Shown here piece after piece: positions 34,722-42,067 of a stretch of DNA of 49,049 bases (positions are counted from its first letter, which is position 1; every line of letters starts with the position of its first letter). A model generated the notes under the pieces. It ran no database searches, was not told where the DNA came from, and saw nothing but the letters and a program-made list of their open reading frames with translations. The stretch spans positions 1-49,049 of the forward strand of contig NZ_LNYZ01000044.1 in the NCBI RefSeq assembly GCF_001468065.1, written 5' to 3'. Made by a program: the position numbers and the translations under genes. The DNA is from Legionella steigerwaltii (GTDB lineage: Bacteria; Pseudomonadota; Gammaproteobacteria; Legionellales; Legionellaceae).

Positions 34722-35495
34722 TTAGGGTGCACTTTTTAATATATTACCTGTATTTGGATTGCTTTCGTTTACAATTTCCCGCAAACCGGTTTTTAAACTT
34801 GCTGTTTTGCTTTTTGAACCGGATTTACCTAACACCTCTTCCAAACCTGTGGTAGCCTCACCAGCAGCAATACTTAATTCCATCTTAGTAAACACAGGTT
34901 TTACTTCCCCGTCTTTAATGGGAACATCGAATTTGCATTGACCTGAAATTAGGGGGGTACAGTCTTTTTTGACGGATTTCACTGGTTGAAACTCAGGTGT
35001 TTCAGCATTGCTTCTTTGTGAAATTGAGCCACTATATTGAAATACTTCTTGTACCATAAAACCGGTCTCTGTAGTATTTAAATATATACGGCGCTCTATA
35101 CCAGGGGCTTTTCCTTTATAAAGCATTCTTCCCTGCTCAGTAAGAGTGCATTTTACTTCTGATTCTAAACGACAAAGGAGTCCGCCTTGATGTAACATCC
35201 CACATACTTGTTTTAGCATTTTGTTATCTAATTCAGATGGTGAAGGAATAAGCTTTTGTAAAACAGAAGTTATAAATTTTTTTTGAACCTCACTGTCGTT
35301 GCTATCAAGTTCATCAGTAGTATCCAACCCAGCATCATCAAAAAGTTTTTTCACTGATTGCCCATTAATAATTAAAACATCTTTTAAACGTGACCAATCG
35401 AGTATTAGTTGTGACACATCCGCATCCCGTGAAAAATCAAGAGATCCAATTTTTTTTTGTATTTCAGGATAGTCAGGCATTTTATGTATCCACAT
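34722..35495 (-). CDS. Hypothetical protein, 257 aa, possible effector
   Basis: I recognise no family. The protein is soluble and polar. The N-terminal half looks helical (YPEIQKKIGSLDFSRDADVSQLILDW and a winged-helix-like stretch MLKQVCGMLHQGGLLCRLESEVKC), and the C-terminal half is rich in Ser, Thr and Lys, ending NPNTGNILKSAP. The ribosome site at the first ATG is poor; an in-frame ATG lies five codons on. The gene is bracketed by two near-identical 38-39 bp pieces of a family A repeat in the same orientation, which suggests it came or could leave as a unit. Confidence 0.6.
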   Translation of the reverse strand: MWIHKMPDYPEIQKKIGSLDFSRDADVSQLILDWSRLKDVLIINGQSVKKLFDDAGLDTTDELDSNDSEVQKKFITSVLQKLIPSPSELDNKMLKQVCGMLHQGGLLCRLESEVKCTLTEQGRMLYKGKAPGIERRIYLNTTETGFMVQEVFQYSGSISQRSNAETPEFQPVKSVKKDCTPLISGQCKFDVPIKDGEVKPVFTKMELSIAAGEATTGLEEVLGKSGSKSKTASLKTGLREIVNESNPNTGNILKSAP

Positions 35496-35550
35496 ATTAA
35501 TCTATTTGATTAATTATAGATCATATCGGGTGTGAGAGATAAATTTATGA

Positions 35551-35588
35551 GCACCTTCTCCTCGTGGAGAGAAGGGAAGTTCCTTATT
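35551..35588. repeat. Family A repeat, partial copy 4
   Basis: GCACCTTCTCC, a short hairpin, GAGAAGGGAA and TTCCTTATT match the right end of copy 3 (34642-34680) almost base for base and in the same orientation. The left part of the element is absent. Confidence 0.75.
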
Positions 35589-35656
35589 AATGGGTAGAGC
35601 ATCCCAAGCAATTAAGTTTTAATTTTTTCGAGTTATCCTTTGCTGCATCCTGATTC

Positions 35657-36283
35657 TTAATTTTCTTGTATGTCTTTCCAGATATTGGCCATGTGACAGA
35701 ATAAATCGGCAGTTATTTCTGCATCATAAATCGCTGAATGTGCTTCTTGAGCATTAAACTGAATTCCTGCCGCTTGAACTGCTTTGGCTAACACCGTTTG
35801 TCCATAAATGAATCCACCCAATGTTGCCGTATCAAAGCAAGTAAAGGCGTGGAATGGGGATTTAACTCCGGTTCTTTTTATCGCTTCCTTTATAAACAAC
35901 AAATCAAACCATGCATTATGGCCGACCAAAACAGCGCGTTGACATTGAGTTTTTTTAAGTGCTGCAAAAATAGGCTTAAATAGATTTTGTAACGCAATTT
36001 TTTCATCTACAGCAAAACGTAACGGTTGGTAGGGATCAATTTGATTGAATTCTAGGGATTTTTGATCCAATTCGGCACCAGGAAAAGGCAAAATATGTTC
36101 AAAGTAACGCTCCCCACGTTGAAGATTACCTTGTTCATCCATAAAAATTAATACGATACACATTTCCAACAATGCATTCTTGTATGGATCTACCCCCGCT
36201 GTTTCTACGTCAACAACTACAGGTAAAAAACCACGGAATCGTTCTTTTAAATTCATGCAAGGTAAACTATCACGCCGACTCAT
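35657..36283 (-). CDS. rnt: Ribonuclease T
   Basis: RNase T trims the 3' ends of tRNA and other stable RNAs. This DnaQ-type 3'-5' exonuclease has motif I VVDVETAG, motif II around VGHNAWFDLLF and motif III EAHSAIYDAEITADLF (His...Asp). ERFRGFLPVVVDVETAG matches the usual N terminus. I choose the ATG at 36283, with GGAG 5 bases upstream, giving 208 aa; an in-frame codon at 36325 lies deeper within pyrC. The gene overlaps the end of pyrC by 14 bases, so both are translated from one message. Confidence 0.94.
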   Translation of the reverse strand: MSRRDSLPCMNLKERFRGFLPVVVDVETAGVDPYKNALLEMCIVLIFMDEQGNLQRGERYFEHILPFPGAELDQKSLEFNQIDPYQPLRFAVDEKIALQNLFKPIFAALKKTQCQRAVLVGHNAWFDLLFIKEAIKRTGVKSPFHAFTCFDTATLGGFIYGQTVLAKAVQAAGIQFNAQEAHSAIYDAEITADLFCHMANIWKDIQEN

Positions 36284-37304
36284 GAACGCTCCATTGTATG
36301 GTTTCACCTGCAGCAATTGGGACAACTTGACCAGAGCCGAAAGGCAAAGAGTCGGGTATAGTTTGCGGGGATTTAATTAATTCAATGTGTTGCTGATTGA
36401 TAGGTAATTGATAGAACTCAGCACCAAAGCGACTGAGGAAATGGTTGAGTTGTTTTAACTGGGCCAATTCATCGAATACTTGTGCATATAAAGCGAGCGC
36501 GAATGGCGCAGAATAAATTCCTGCACAGCCACAAGCATTTTCCTTTGTATTGACACTATGTGGCGCGCTATCTGTTCCAGCAAAAAACTTAGGATTACCA
36601 CTGCATGCAGCATACTGCAATGCTTTTTGATCCTTTTCATGTTTCAAAATAGGTAAGCAATAATAATGTGGTCTCAGTCCGCCAACGAGCAATTTATTTC
36701 GATTATATAATAAATGATGTGGTGTAATCGTTGCTGCAACAGTTTCAGGGGCTTCAGTCACATATTCGACTGCAGCTTGAGTTGATATATGCTCAAGAAC
36801 AACTTTCAATTTGGGAAAATTTTTTACAATGGGTTTTAAATACTCGTCAATAAATAAAGATTCGCGTTCAAAAATGTCACTGTGCGTCACTTCACCATGA
36901 ATTTGCAGCACTAAATTATTATTTTGTAAGACTTCAAAAAGAGGATAAAGATCTTTTAGCGATTTCGCACCTGCTTCAGAATTGGTTGTTGCACCGGCTG
37001 GGTAAAGTTTTGCACCGAGAATATAAGAAATATTTGCTGCTTGATGTAATTCTTCAGCACGCACAGAATCATTGAGATAAAAAGTCATGTACGGCTCAAA
37101 ATCACTTCCTTTAGGTAGTGCGCGCAGAATTCTATTTCGATACTCATTAATGGCGGGTAACGTAGTTAGAGCCGGTTTAAGATTTGGCATAACTAACGCA
37201 CGAGCAAAGTGTTGTGCACAATCTATTACTGTGTGTTGTAATACCTCATTATCCCTAAGATGGACATGCCAATCATCAGGTCGATTAATTATTAGTGTTT
37301 GCAT
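36270..37304 (-). CDS. pyrC: Dihydroorotase
   Basis: PyrC closes carbamoyl aspartate to dihydroorotate in pyrimidine synthesis. The 344-aa protein has the zinc site His13 and His15 (DDWHVHLRD), the carbamylated Lys in GAKLYPAGATT, QIHGEVT, VLEHIST and the catalytic Asp in FAGTDSAPH. The start is the ATG at 37304 with AGGA 9 bases upstream; the reading frame stays open to 37400 but that part would overlap the divergent gene. It overlaps rnt by 14 bases and is divergent from the MotY/OmpA-like gene. Confidence 0.95.
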   Translation of the reverse strand: MQTLIINRPDDWHVHLRDNEVLQHTVIDCAQHFARALVMPNLKPALTTLPAINEYRNRILRALPKGSDFEPYMTFYLNDSVRAEELHQAANISYILGAKLYPAGATTNSEAGAKSLKDLYPLFEVLQNNNLVLQIHGEVTHSDIFERESLFIDEYLKPIVKNFPKLKVVLEHISTQAAVEYVTEAPETVAATITPHHLLYNRNKLLVGGLRPHYYCLPILKHEKDQKALQYAACSGNPKFFAGTDSAPHSVNTKENACGCAGIYSAPFALALYAQVFDELAQLKQLNHFLSRFGAEFYQLPINQQHIELIKSPQTIPDSLPFGSGQVVPIAAGETIQWSVHESA

Positions 37305-37373
37305 AGTAAAGATTCCTGCGTTCTTGCCGATAACTAAGGATAACATGAAAACAGCTGCGGGAATGAGTAAAAG

Positions 37374-38255
37374 ATGGCATTTGTGGATCACAAAGGACAA
37401 TTTCTAACATGTATTGCATTGAGTGCCATGCTTACAATAAGTACAGCATATACGATGACTCCAGTTCATTTTGCAAATCCCTTGGGGGCAAAAGGATGGC
37501 GCGTAAGTCGCAATCCAATTCGATGCGGGTTATCACTTACCATTCCGAATTACGGCATTGCGTATTTTGAGCAATATGCGGCTAAACCACCTCATTTTAT
37601 TATACGTACCTGGAATGAAGTACAGCGGTATTTACCTACGAAACTGATTATAACCTCACCTATGTGGAAGCCGGGAGTACCACCTGTTTTAGCAGGACAA
37701 TTAATGATTAAACCCGGTGAATACGGTCTTTATCTGAGGCGAGATGCTACTTTAAAGTTACTTACTTTTCTATTGCAAGGCTATGAACCAAATTTTAGTT
37801 ACCGTGCCGAAACAGGTTTTCCTACAACAGTTGCTTTGTCGCCGATTGGATTTCAAAAACCATATTCCCGCTATCAAGAATGTATTGGCAATCTATTACC
37901 ATTTGATTATGAACAAGTAAGAGAGAGTGTGTTCCATTATAATGAAGATGGAAGAGAATTAACTGATGAATATAAGGATCAATTGCGTCGTATAGCAGCG
38001 TATGTAGATGCAGACAGTCAAATACAAGAAATAAGAGTCATCGGTTATGCTGATGCAAATGGTCGTAAGGGTTATAACAATGCCATATCTGAAGACAGAG
38101 CACGGACTGTTAAAAAATATCTGTTAAAGCTTGGTGTCGCTAAAGAAAAACTTCATGTGACTTGGGTTGGTGAACTTTATCCAATTGCTAGAAATGATAC
38201 CGATGCAGGCCGAGCAGCAAATCGAAGAGTCGTGATTACTCTAATAAAGAAATAG
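37374..38255 (+). CDS. MotY-like OmpA family protein
   Basis: This 293-aa exported protein has a signal peptide (about 1-26, ending ISTAYTM), a beta-rich N-terminal domain with CGLSLTIPNYGIAYFEQYA, and a C-terminal OmpA-type peptidoglycan-binding domain (about 175-293) with VIGYADANGRKGYNNAISEDRA and a terminal NRRVVITL. The two-domain arrangement is that of MotY, the T-ring protein that helps stators of sodium-type flagella, and of related cell-wall anchoring proteins. No flagellar genes are nearby, so the role in motility is uncertain. It is divergent from pyrC. Confidence 0.8.
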   Translation: MAFVDHKGQFLTCIALSAMLTISTAYTMTPVHFANPLGAKGWRVSRNPIRCGLSLTIPNYGIAYFEQYAAKPPHFIIRTWNEVQRYLPTKLIITSPMWKPGVPPVLAGQLMIKPGEYGLYLRRDATLKLLTFLLQGYEPNFSYRAETGFPTTVALSPIGFQKPYSRYQECIGNLLPFDYEQVRESVFHYNEDGRELTDEYKDQLRRIAAYVDADSQIQEIRVIGYADANGRKGYNNAISEDRARTVKKYLLKLGVAKEKLHVTWVGELYPIARNDTDAGRAANRRVVITLIKK

Positions 38256-38611
38256 ATTATGAAAAATTAGGGGCTATTATTTTACTGTCTTGGTTAAATA
38301 CTGCGACTTTATGTGTTCCGATATTCACATGCTTCGTGCGCCGCATTAAAATCACGTGGTTCAAACGAGCGAATTATAAACGGACATATTTATAGATCAT
38401 TTAATTTATGAAAAGGTTGCAACTTATCATATATTCACTATATTACTTATCCTTAACATTTCATTCCAAGTCAAAGCTTCTTGAACATGAGACGTTGAGG
38501 GTGGTTTTGATGTGCAGATATAAAGAATTGCCATGCTGTTCAAAAAAAATATCTAATGAGCAAAAAAGATATATCCCATTGAAAAATATTAATTTTTTTT
38601 AATAAATCTTC
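38256..38611. other. Intergenic region upstream of the MOMP cluster
   Basis: This 356-bp AT-rich region separates the MotY-like gene from the MOMP promoter. A 64-codon open frame (38408-38602) has no ribosome site or family features and I do not count it as a gene. No terminator with clear stem and T-run was found. Confidence 0.5.
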
Positions 38612-38639
38612 TTGACTTATTCTATTCCACTGCTAATAC
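38612..38639 (+). promoter_or_regulatory. Promoter of MOMP gene 1
   Basis: TTGACT (38612-38617) and TAATAC (38634-38639) are separated by 16 bases, and the -10 has the extended TG motif (TGCTAATAC). The predicted start of the transcript is near 38646, only a few bases before a stem-loop. Confidence 0.65.
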
Positions 38640-38649
38640 TCACACTGTT

Positions 38650-38681
38650 GCATGCATCGACCTGAAGCGACGAAGGCATGC
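38650..38681 (+). promoter_or_regulatory. Stem-loop at the 5' end of the MOMP 1 leader
   Basis: GCATGC (38650-38655) pairs with GCATGC (38676-38681), and an inner TCG/CGA pair follows. It lies at the predicted mRNA 5' end with about 70 bases left to the start codon. MOMP 2 has a comparable structure at the same place, so it may protect the message from decay, as 5' stem-loops of ompA do in enterobacteria. Confidence 0.5.
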
Positions 38682-38751
38682 TAATGACAACTCCTAGTAG
38701 AGAGTTATCAATGAAATAGGAAACAATAATAATTTATGCGGAGACATAAGC

Positions 38752-39720
38752 ATGTTAAGTTTAAAGAAAACTACTTTGGCTATATTAGCTTTGGGCAGCA
38801 GTTCACTATTTGCTGGTACTATGGGTCCAGTTTGCACCCCAGGTAACGTTACAGTTCCATGCCCAAGTACTGGATGGAATGTTGGTGGACAAGCGCTTGT
38901 TTTACAAGTAATGACCGATAACGATGTTTCTTTTGATTTGGATGCAACTCCAACTGGTGTTTCTCTTGACACTGATTTGTCTGCACAATGGGACTGGGGT
39001 TTCCAAATTGAAGGTTCTTACCATTTCAATACTGGTAATGACATCACTTTGACTTGGTATCACTTAGATACTGGCTGGAATAACCATGAGTTTTCACCAG
39101 ATTTCGATCCAGATTTATTAATCGGTTTTGGTCACAAAAACAGATGGGACGCAGTTAACGGTGAATTAGGTCAATTTGTTGATTTCAGCGCTAACAAGAA
39201 AATCCGTTTCCATGGTGGTTTCCAATTCGCTAGCATCAAGAGAAGTGTTCATGCATTCGCTGATGAAGCTCCTGAGCTTGTCGATGGTGTTGTTGTAGAG
39301 CCAGGCGTTTCTTTAGGCTTCGAGGGTAGCACCCAATACAACGGATTTGGACCACGCACTGGTATCGATATGAACTATGTATTCGGTAACGGTTTTGGTA
39401 TTTATGCTAAAGCAGCTACTGCAATATTAGTTGGTACAGCTAAGCATGGATTTGATTTAGATACATTTGATCCTGTAACTGGTGCTGAAGTGTTTGATTT
39501 CGACATCAGCGGAAACAGAACTGCAATCGTTCCAGAACTGGAAGCTAAGTTAGGTGCTAGCTATGATTACGCAATGGCTCAAGGTGACCTGATTCTTGAC
39601 GCTGGTTACATGTGGTTTAACTACTTCCATGCGTTAAATGCGACCGTGCTGCCTGTAACAGCTACTGACTTCGGTGCTGCTGGTCCATATTTCGGCCTGA
39701 AGTATATAGGAAACGTTTAA
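38752..39720 (+). CDS. Legionella major outer membrane protein (MOMP/OmpS family), copy 1
   Basis: This is a 322-aa Legionella-type major porin. It has a signal peptide ending LFAG and the conserved mature start [18 protein letters not shown] with two Cys, consistent with the disulfide-linked OmpS oligomers of L. pneumophila. [20 protein letters not shown] and the terminal [16 protein letters not shown] are shared with the other two copies. The barrel ends in NV rather than Phe. GGAG lies 8 bases before the ATG, and the gene has its own promoter. It differs from copy 2 mainly in a loop after VHAFA ([15 protein letters not shown]), probably exposed on the surface. Confidence 0.92.
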   Translation: MLSLKKTTLAILALGSSSLFAGTMGPVCTPGNVTVPCPSTGWNVGGQALVLQVMTDNDVSFDLDATPTGVSLDTDLSAQWDWGFQIEGSYHFNTGNDITLTWYHLDTGWNNHEFSPDFDPDLLIGFGHKNRWDAVNGELGQFVDFSANKKIRFHGGFQFASIKRSVHAFADEAPELVDGVVVEPGVSLGFEGSTQYNGFGPRTGIDMNYVFGNGFGIYAKAATAILVGTAKHGFDLDTFDPVTGAEVFDFDISGNRTAIVPELEAKLGASYDYAMAQGDLILDAGYMWFNYFHALNATVLPVTATDFGAAGPYFGLKYIGNV

Positions 39721-39754
39721 TTCGCTATCATTTTAATAAATTTAATCAATACTG

Positions 39755-39783
39755 TTGACTTTATGAAGGTCCGGTTAGATAAT
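39755..39783 (+). promoter_or_regulatory. Promoter of MOMP gene 2
   Basis: TTGACT (39755-39760) and GATAAT (39778-39783) are separated by the ideal 17 bases. The predicted start of the transcript, near 39790, falls at the base of a stem-loop. Confidence 0.7.
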
Positions 39784-39786
39784 TGA

Positions 39787-39829
39787 GCAAGGTACGCTCT
39801 CGGTATAGAGCGAATATGCGTACCGTTGC
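39787..39829 (+). promoter_or_regulatory. Stem-loop at the 5' end of the MOMP 2 leader
   Basis: GCAAGGTACG (39787-39796) pairs with CGTACC-G-TTGC (39819-39829, one bulged G), and an inner GCTCT/AGAGC hairpin sits inside. It begins at the predicted transcript start and leaves about 55 bases to the start codon. The sequence differs from the copy 1 hairpin but the position is the same. Confidence 0.6.
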
Positions 39830-39884
39830 TAACAATTTAAAATTGGTAACGAACGGAAATAATAATAAAAAAGTGGAGATAAGC

Positions 39885-40835
39885 ATGTTAAATTTGAAAA
39901 AAACAGCGTTAGCTGTTCTTGCTTTAGGTAGCAGTGCAGTATTCGCTGGTACCATGGGCCCAGTTTGCACCCCAGGTAATGTTACTGTTCCTTGCCCAAG
40001 CAGTGCATGGGATGTTGGTGGACAAGCTCTTGTTTTACAAGTAATGACCGATAACAACGTTTCTTTAGATTTGGATGTTACTCCAACTGGTGTTTCTATT
40101 GACACAGATTTATCTGCTCAATGGGACTGGGGCTTCCAAATTGAAGGTTCTTACCACTTCAACACTGGTAATGACATCACTTTAACTTGGTACCATTTAG
40201 ATACTGGCTGGAATAACCATGAGTTTTCACCAGACTTCGATCCAGATTTATTAATCGGTTTTGGTCACAAAAACAGATGGGATGCAGTTAACGGTGAATT
40301 AGGTCAATTCGTTGATTTCAGCGCTAACAAGAAAATCCGTTTCCATGGTGGTTTCCAATTCGCTAGCATCAAGAGAAGTGTTCATGCATTCGCTGCTGAC
40401 GTAGATGCTGATGCTGATGACATCCTTGTTGGATTCCGTGGTGACACTCAATACAACGGATTTGGTCCACGTACTGGTATCGATATGAACTATGTATTCG
40501 GTAACGGTTTTGGTATTTATGCTAAAGCAGCTACTGCAATATTAGTTGGTACAGCTAAGCACGGATTTGACTTTGATACATTTGATCCTGCAACTGGTGC
40601 TGAAGTGTTTGATTTCGACATCAGCGGAAACAGAACTGCAATCGTTCCAGAACTGGAAGCTAAGTTAGGTGCTAACTACACTTATGCTATGGCACAAGGT
40701 GACTTAACTCTGGATGCTGGTTACATGTGGTTTAACTACTTCCATGCATTAAATGCAACTGTATTACCAGTTACTGCAACTGACTTCGGTGCTGCTGGTC
40801 CTTACTTCGGTCTGAAGTATGTTGGAAATGTTTAA
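39885..40835 (+). CDS. Legionella major outer membrane protein (MOMP/OmpS family), copy 2
   Basis: This 316-aa precursor is the closest paralogue of copy 1; long stretches are the same at DNA level. The signal peptide ends VFAG, followed by [19 protein letters not shown] start at the ATG at 39885 because GGAG lies 6 bases upstream and the N terminus then equals that of copy 1; the frame is open further upstream through the hairpin leader. The variable loop reads [13 protein letters not shown], acidic and different from copy 1. A strong terminator follows at 40861-40893. Confidence 0.93.
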   Translation: MLNLKKTALAVLALGSSAVFAGTMGPVCTPGNVTVPCPSSAWDVGGQALVLQVMTDNNVSLDLDVTPTGVSIDTDLSAQWDWGFQIEGSYHFNTGNDITLTWYHLDTGWNNHEFSPDFDPDLLIGFGHKNRWDAVNGELGQFVDFSANKKIRFHGGFQFASIKRSVHAFAADVDADADDILVGFRGDTQYNGFGPRTGIDMNYVFGNGFGIYAKAATAILVGTAKHGFDFDTFDPATGAEVFDFDISGNRTAIVPELEAKLGANYTYAMAQGDLTLDAGYMWFNYFHALNATVLPVTATDFGAAGPYFGLKYVGNV

Positions 40836-40860
40836 TTTCTTAATTGATTAAGATCTTATA

Positions 40861-40893
40861 AAAGCCCGTCATTAAATGATGGGCTTTTTTTTT
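40861..40893 (+). terminator. Intrinsic terminator after MOMP 2
   Basis: AAAGCCCGTCATT pairs with AATGATGGGCTTT across a tight loop (one G-T pair), followed by eight to nine T. It lies between copy 2 and copy 3, whose start codon is only 14 bases further on. Confidence 0.9.
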
Positions 40894-40907
40894 CTAATGG
40901 AGTATTC

Positions 40908-41870
40908 ATGTTTAAGAAAGCAACTATAGCTGTATTAGGATTGGTAGCAGGTGTAGCTACTGCTGGTAGCATGGGTCCAGTGTGTACCCCAAGTAATGTT
41001 ACTGTTCCATGTGTTACAAATCTCTGGGATTTTGGTGCGCAAGCGCTCTATTTAAGATCAATTTATGGTCCTAACAAGGCTATAGATTTTGGTACATTTC
41101 CATTAAATAAAGAAATAAAAAGTGATTGGAATTGGGGATATCGTTTAGAAGGTTCTTATCATTTTAATACTGGGAATGATATAACAATTAATTGGATGCA
41201 TTTCAGTACTTCCATAGACCCAACAGAATTGGCCGGTTTTCTGACCATACCAGCAATAGGATTGCCTCTAATTCCAGCTCCTTTTGATTTAGTAAGTCGC
41301 AATAGAATAGACCAAGTTAATGCAGTTATGGGTCAGTATACAGATATCAGCATGAGAGATAAAATGCGTTTCTATGCTGGTCTACAATATGCGAATATTG
41401 AATCAACGTCTAAAAACTATTACATAACTGAAGAAATTCCTTTTATTGGAAGTAATCCATTTTCTAAATTTGACAATACCGATTATAAAGGATTTGGACC
41501 AGTTGTTGGGATTGATTACTCTTACTATCTTACAAACTCACTCAGTTTAACCGCAAATGGAGCAGGCTCAATCCTCATTGGTACAAATAAATATCATGCT
41601 GGTTTTGTAGTATCACCAACTCAGGCTATAGTAGAACAAGTGTTCTTCCGCAAGAAAGGCGTTGTACCCAGCCTAGAAGCAAAACTTGGTGTGAATTATG
41701 CTCATGCTACACCTATTGGAGTTGCAAATATTCAAGCGGGCTATCAGATAGTAAATTACTTTAACGTGTTACTGGAACAACCATTCCCCAATTTAATTGG
41801 TCCCGTTCGTCCAGTTGATTATGGAGTTTTTGGCCCATATTTTGGCCTAAAGTTAATTGGCAACGCTTAA
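40908..41870 (+). CDS. Legionella major outer membrane protein family, divergent copy 3
   Basis: This 320-aa porin has a signal peptide (ending VATAG) and the shared SMGPVCTPSNVTVPC start, [14 protein letters not shown] block and FGPYFGLKLIGNA end, but the rest is well diverged from copies 1 and 2. The loop regions are longer and rich in Pro and hydrophobic residues (IPAIGLPLIPAPF). GGAG lies 6 bases before the ATG. It starts right after the copy 2 terminator and no good promoter fits in between, so expression may depend on read-through or on a promoter inside the end of copy 2. Its own terminator is at 41911-41940. Confidence 0.9.
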   Translation: MFKKATIAVLGLVAGVATAGSMGPVCTPSNVTVPCVTNLWDFGAQALYLRSIYGPNKAIDFGTFPLNKEIKSDWNWGYRLEGSYHFNTGNDITINWMHFSTSIDPTELAGFLTIPAIGLPLIPAPFDLVSRNRIDQVNAVMGQYTDISMRDKMRFYAGLQYANIESTSKNYYITEEIPFIGSNPFSKFDNTDYKGFGPVVGIDYSYYLTNSLSLTANGAGSILIGTNKYHAGFVVSPTQAIVEQVFFRKKGVVPSLEAKLGVNYAHATPIGVANIQAGYQIVNYFNVLLEQPFPNLIGPVRPVDYGVFGPYFGLKLIGNA

Positions 41871-41910
41871 CGTATTCCAATCGCATAACATAAAATCTAT
41901 CATTTAATTG

Positions 41911-41940
41911 AAACCCATACATACGCTATGGGTTTTTTTT
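41911..41940 (+). terminator. Intrinsic terminator after MOMP 3
   Basis: AAACCCATA and TATGGGTTT form a 9-bp stem with a 7-base loop, followed by a run of T, 40 bases after the stop. Confidence 0.88.
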
Positions 41941-42067
41941 ATACAAATCATTGAGTTGCAAAAATTAAGCAAATTTGTGAAAAATAAGCTAGCCACTCCT
42001 TGTTTACCAAGATATAATTTTCTGCCCTACCCAGTGTGGAAGTAAAAATAATGAACAGGAGTACCGC

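Noticed and set aside
37305..37400. N-terminal extension of pyrC with a hydrophobic stretch
   Set aside because: It would overlap the divergent MotY-like gene and put a membrane segment on a cytoplasmic enzyme; the family start MQTL at 37304 has a ribosome site.
38408..38602. 64-codon open frame between the MotY-like gene and MOMP 1
   Set aside because: No ribosome site, no signal or family feature, and low-complexity composition in an AT-rich intergenic region.
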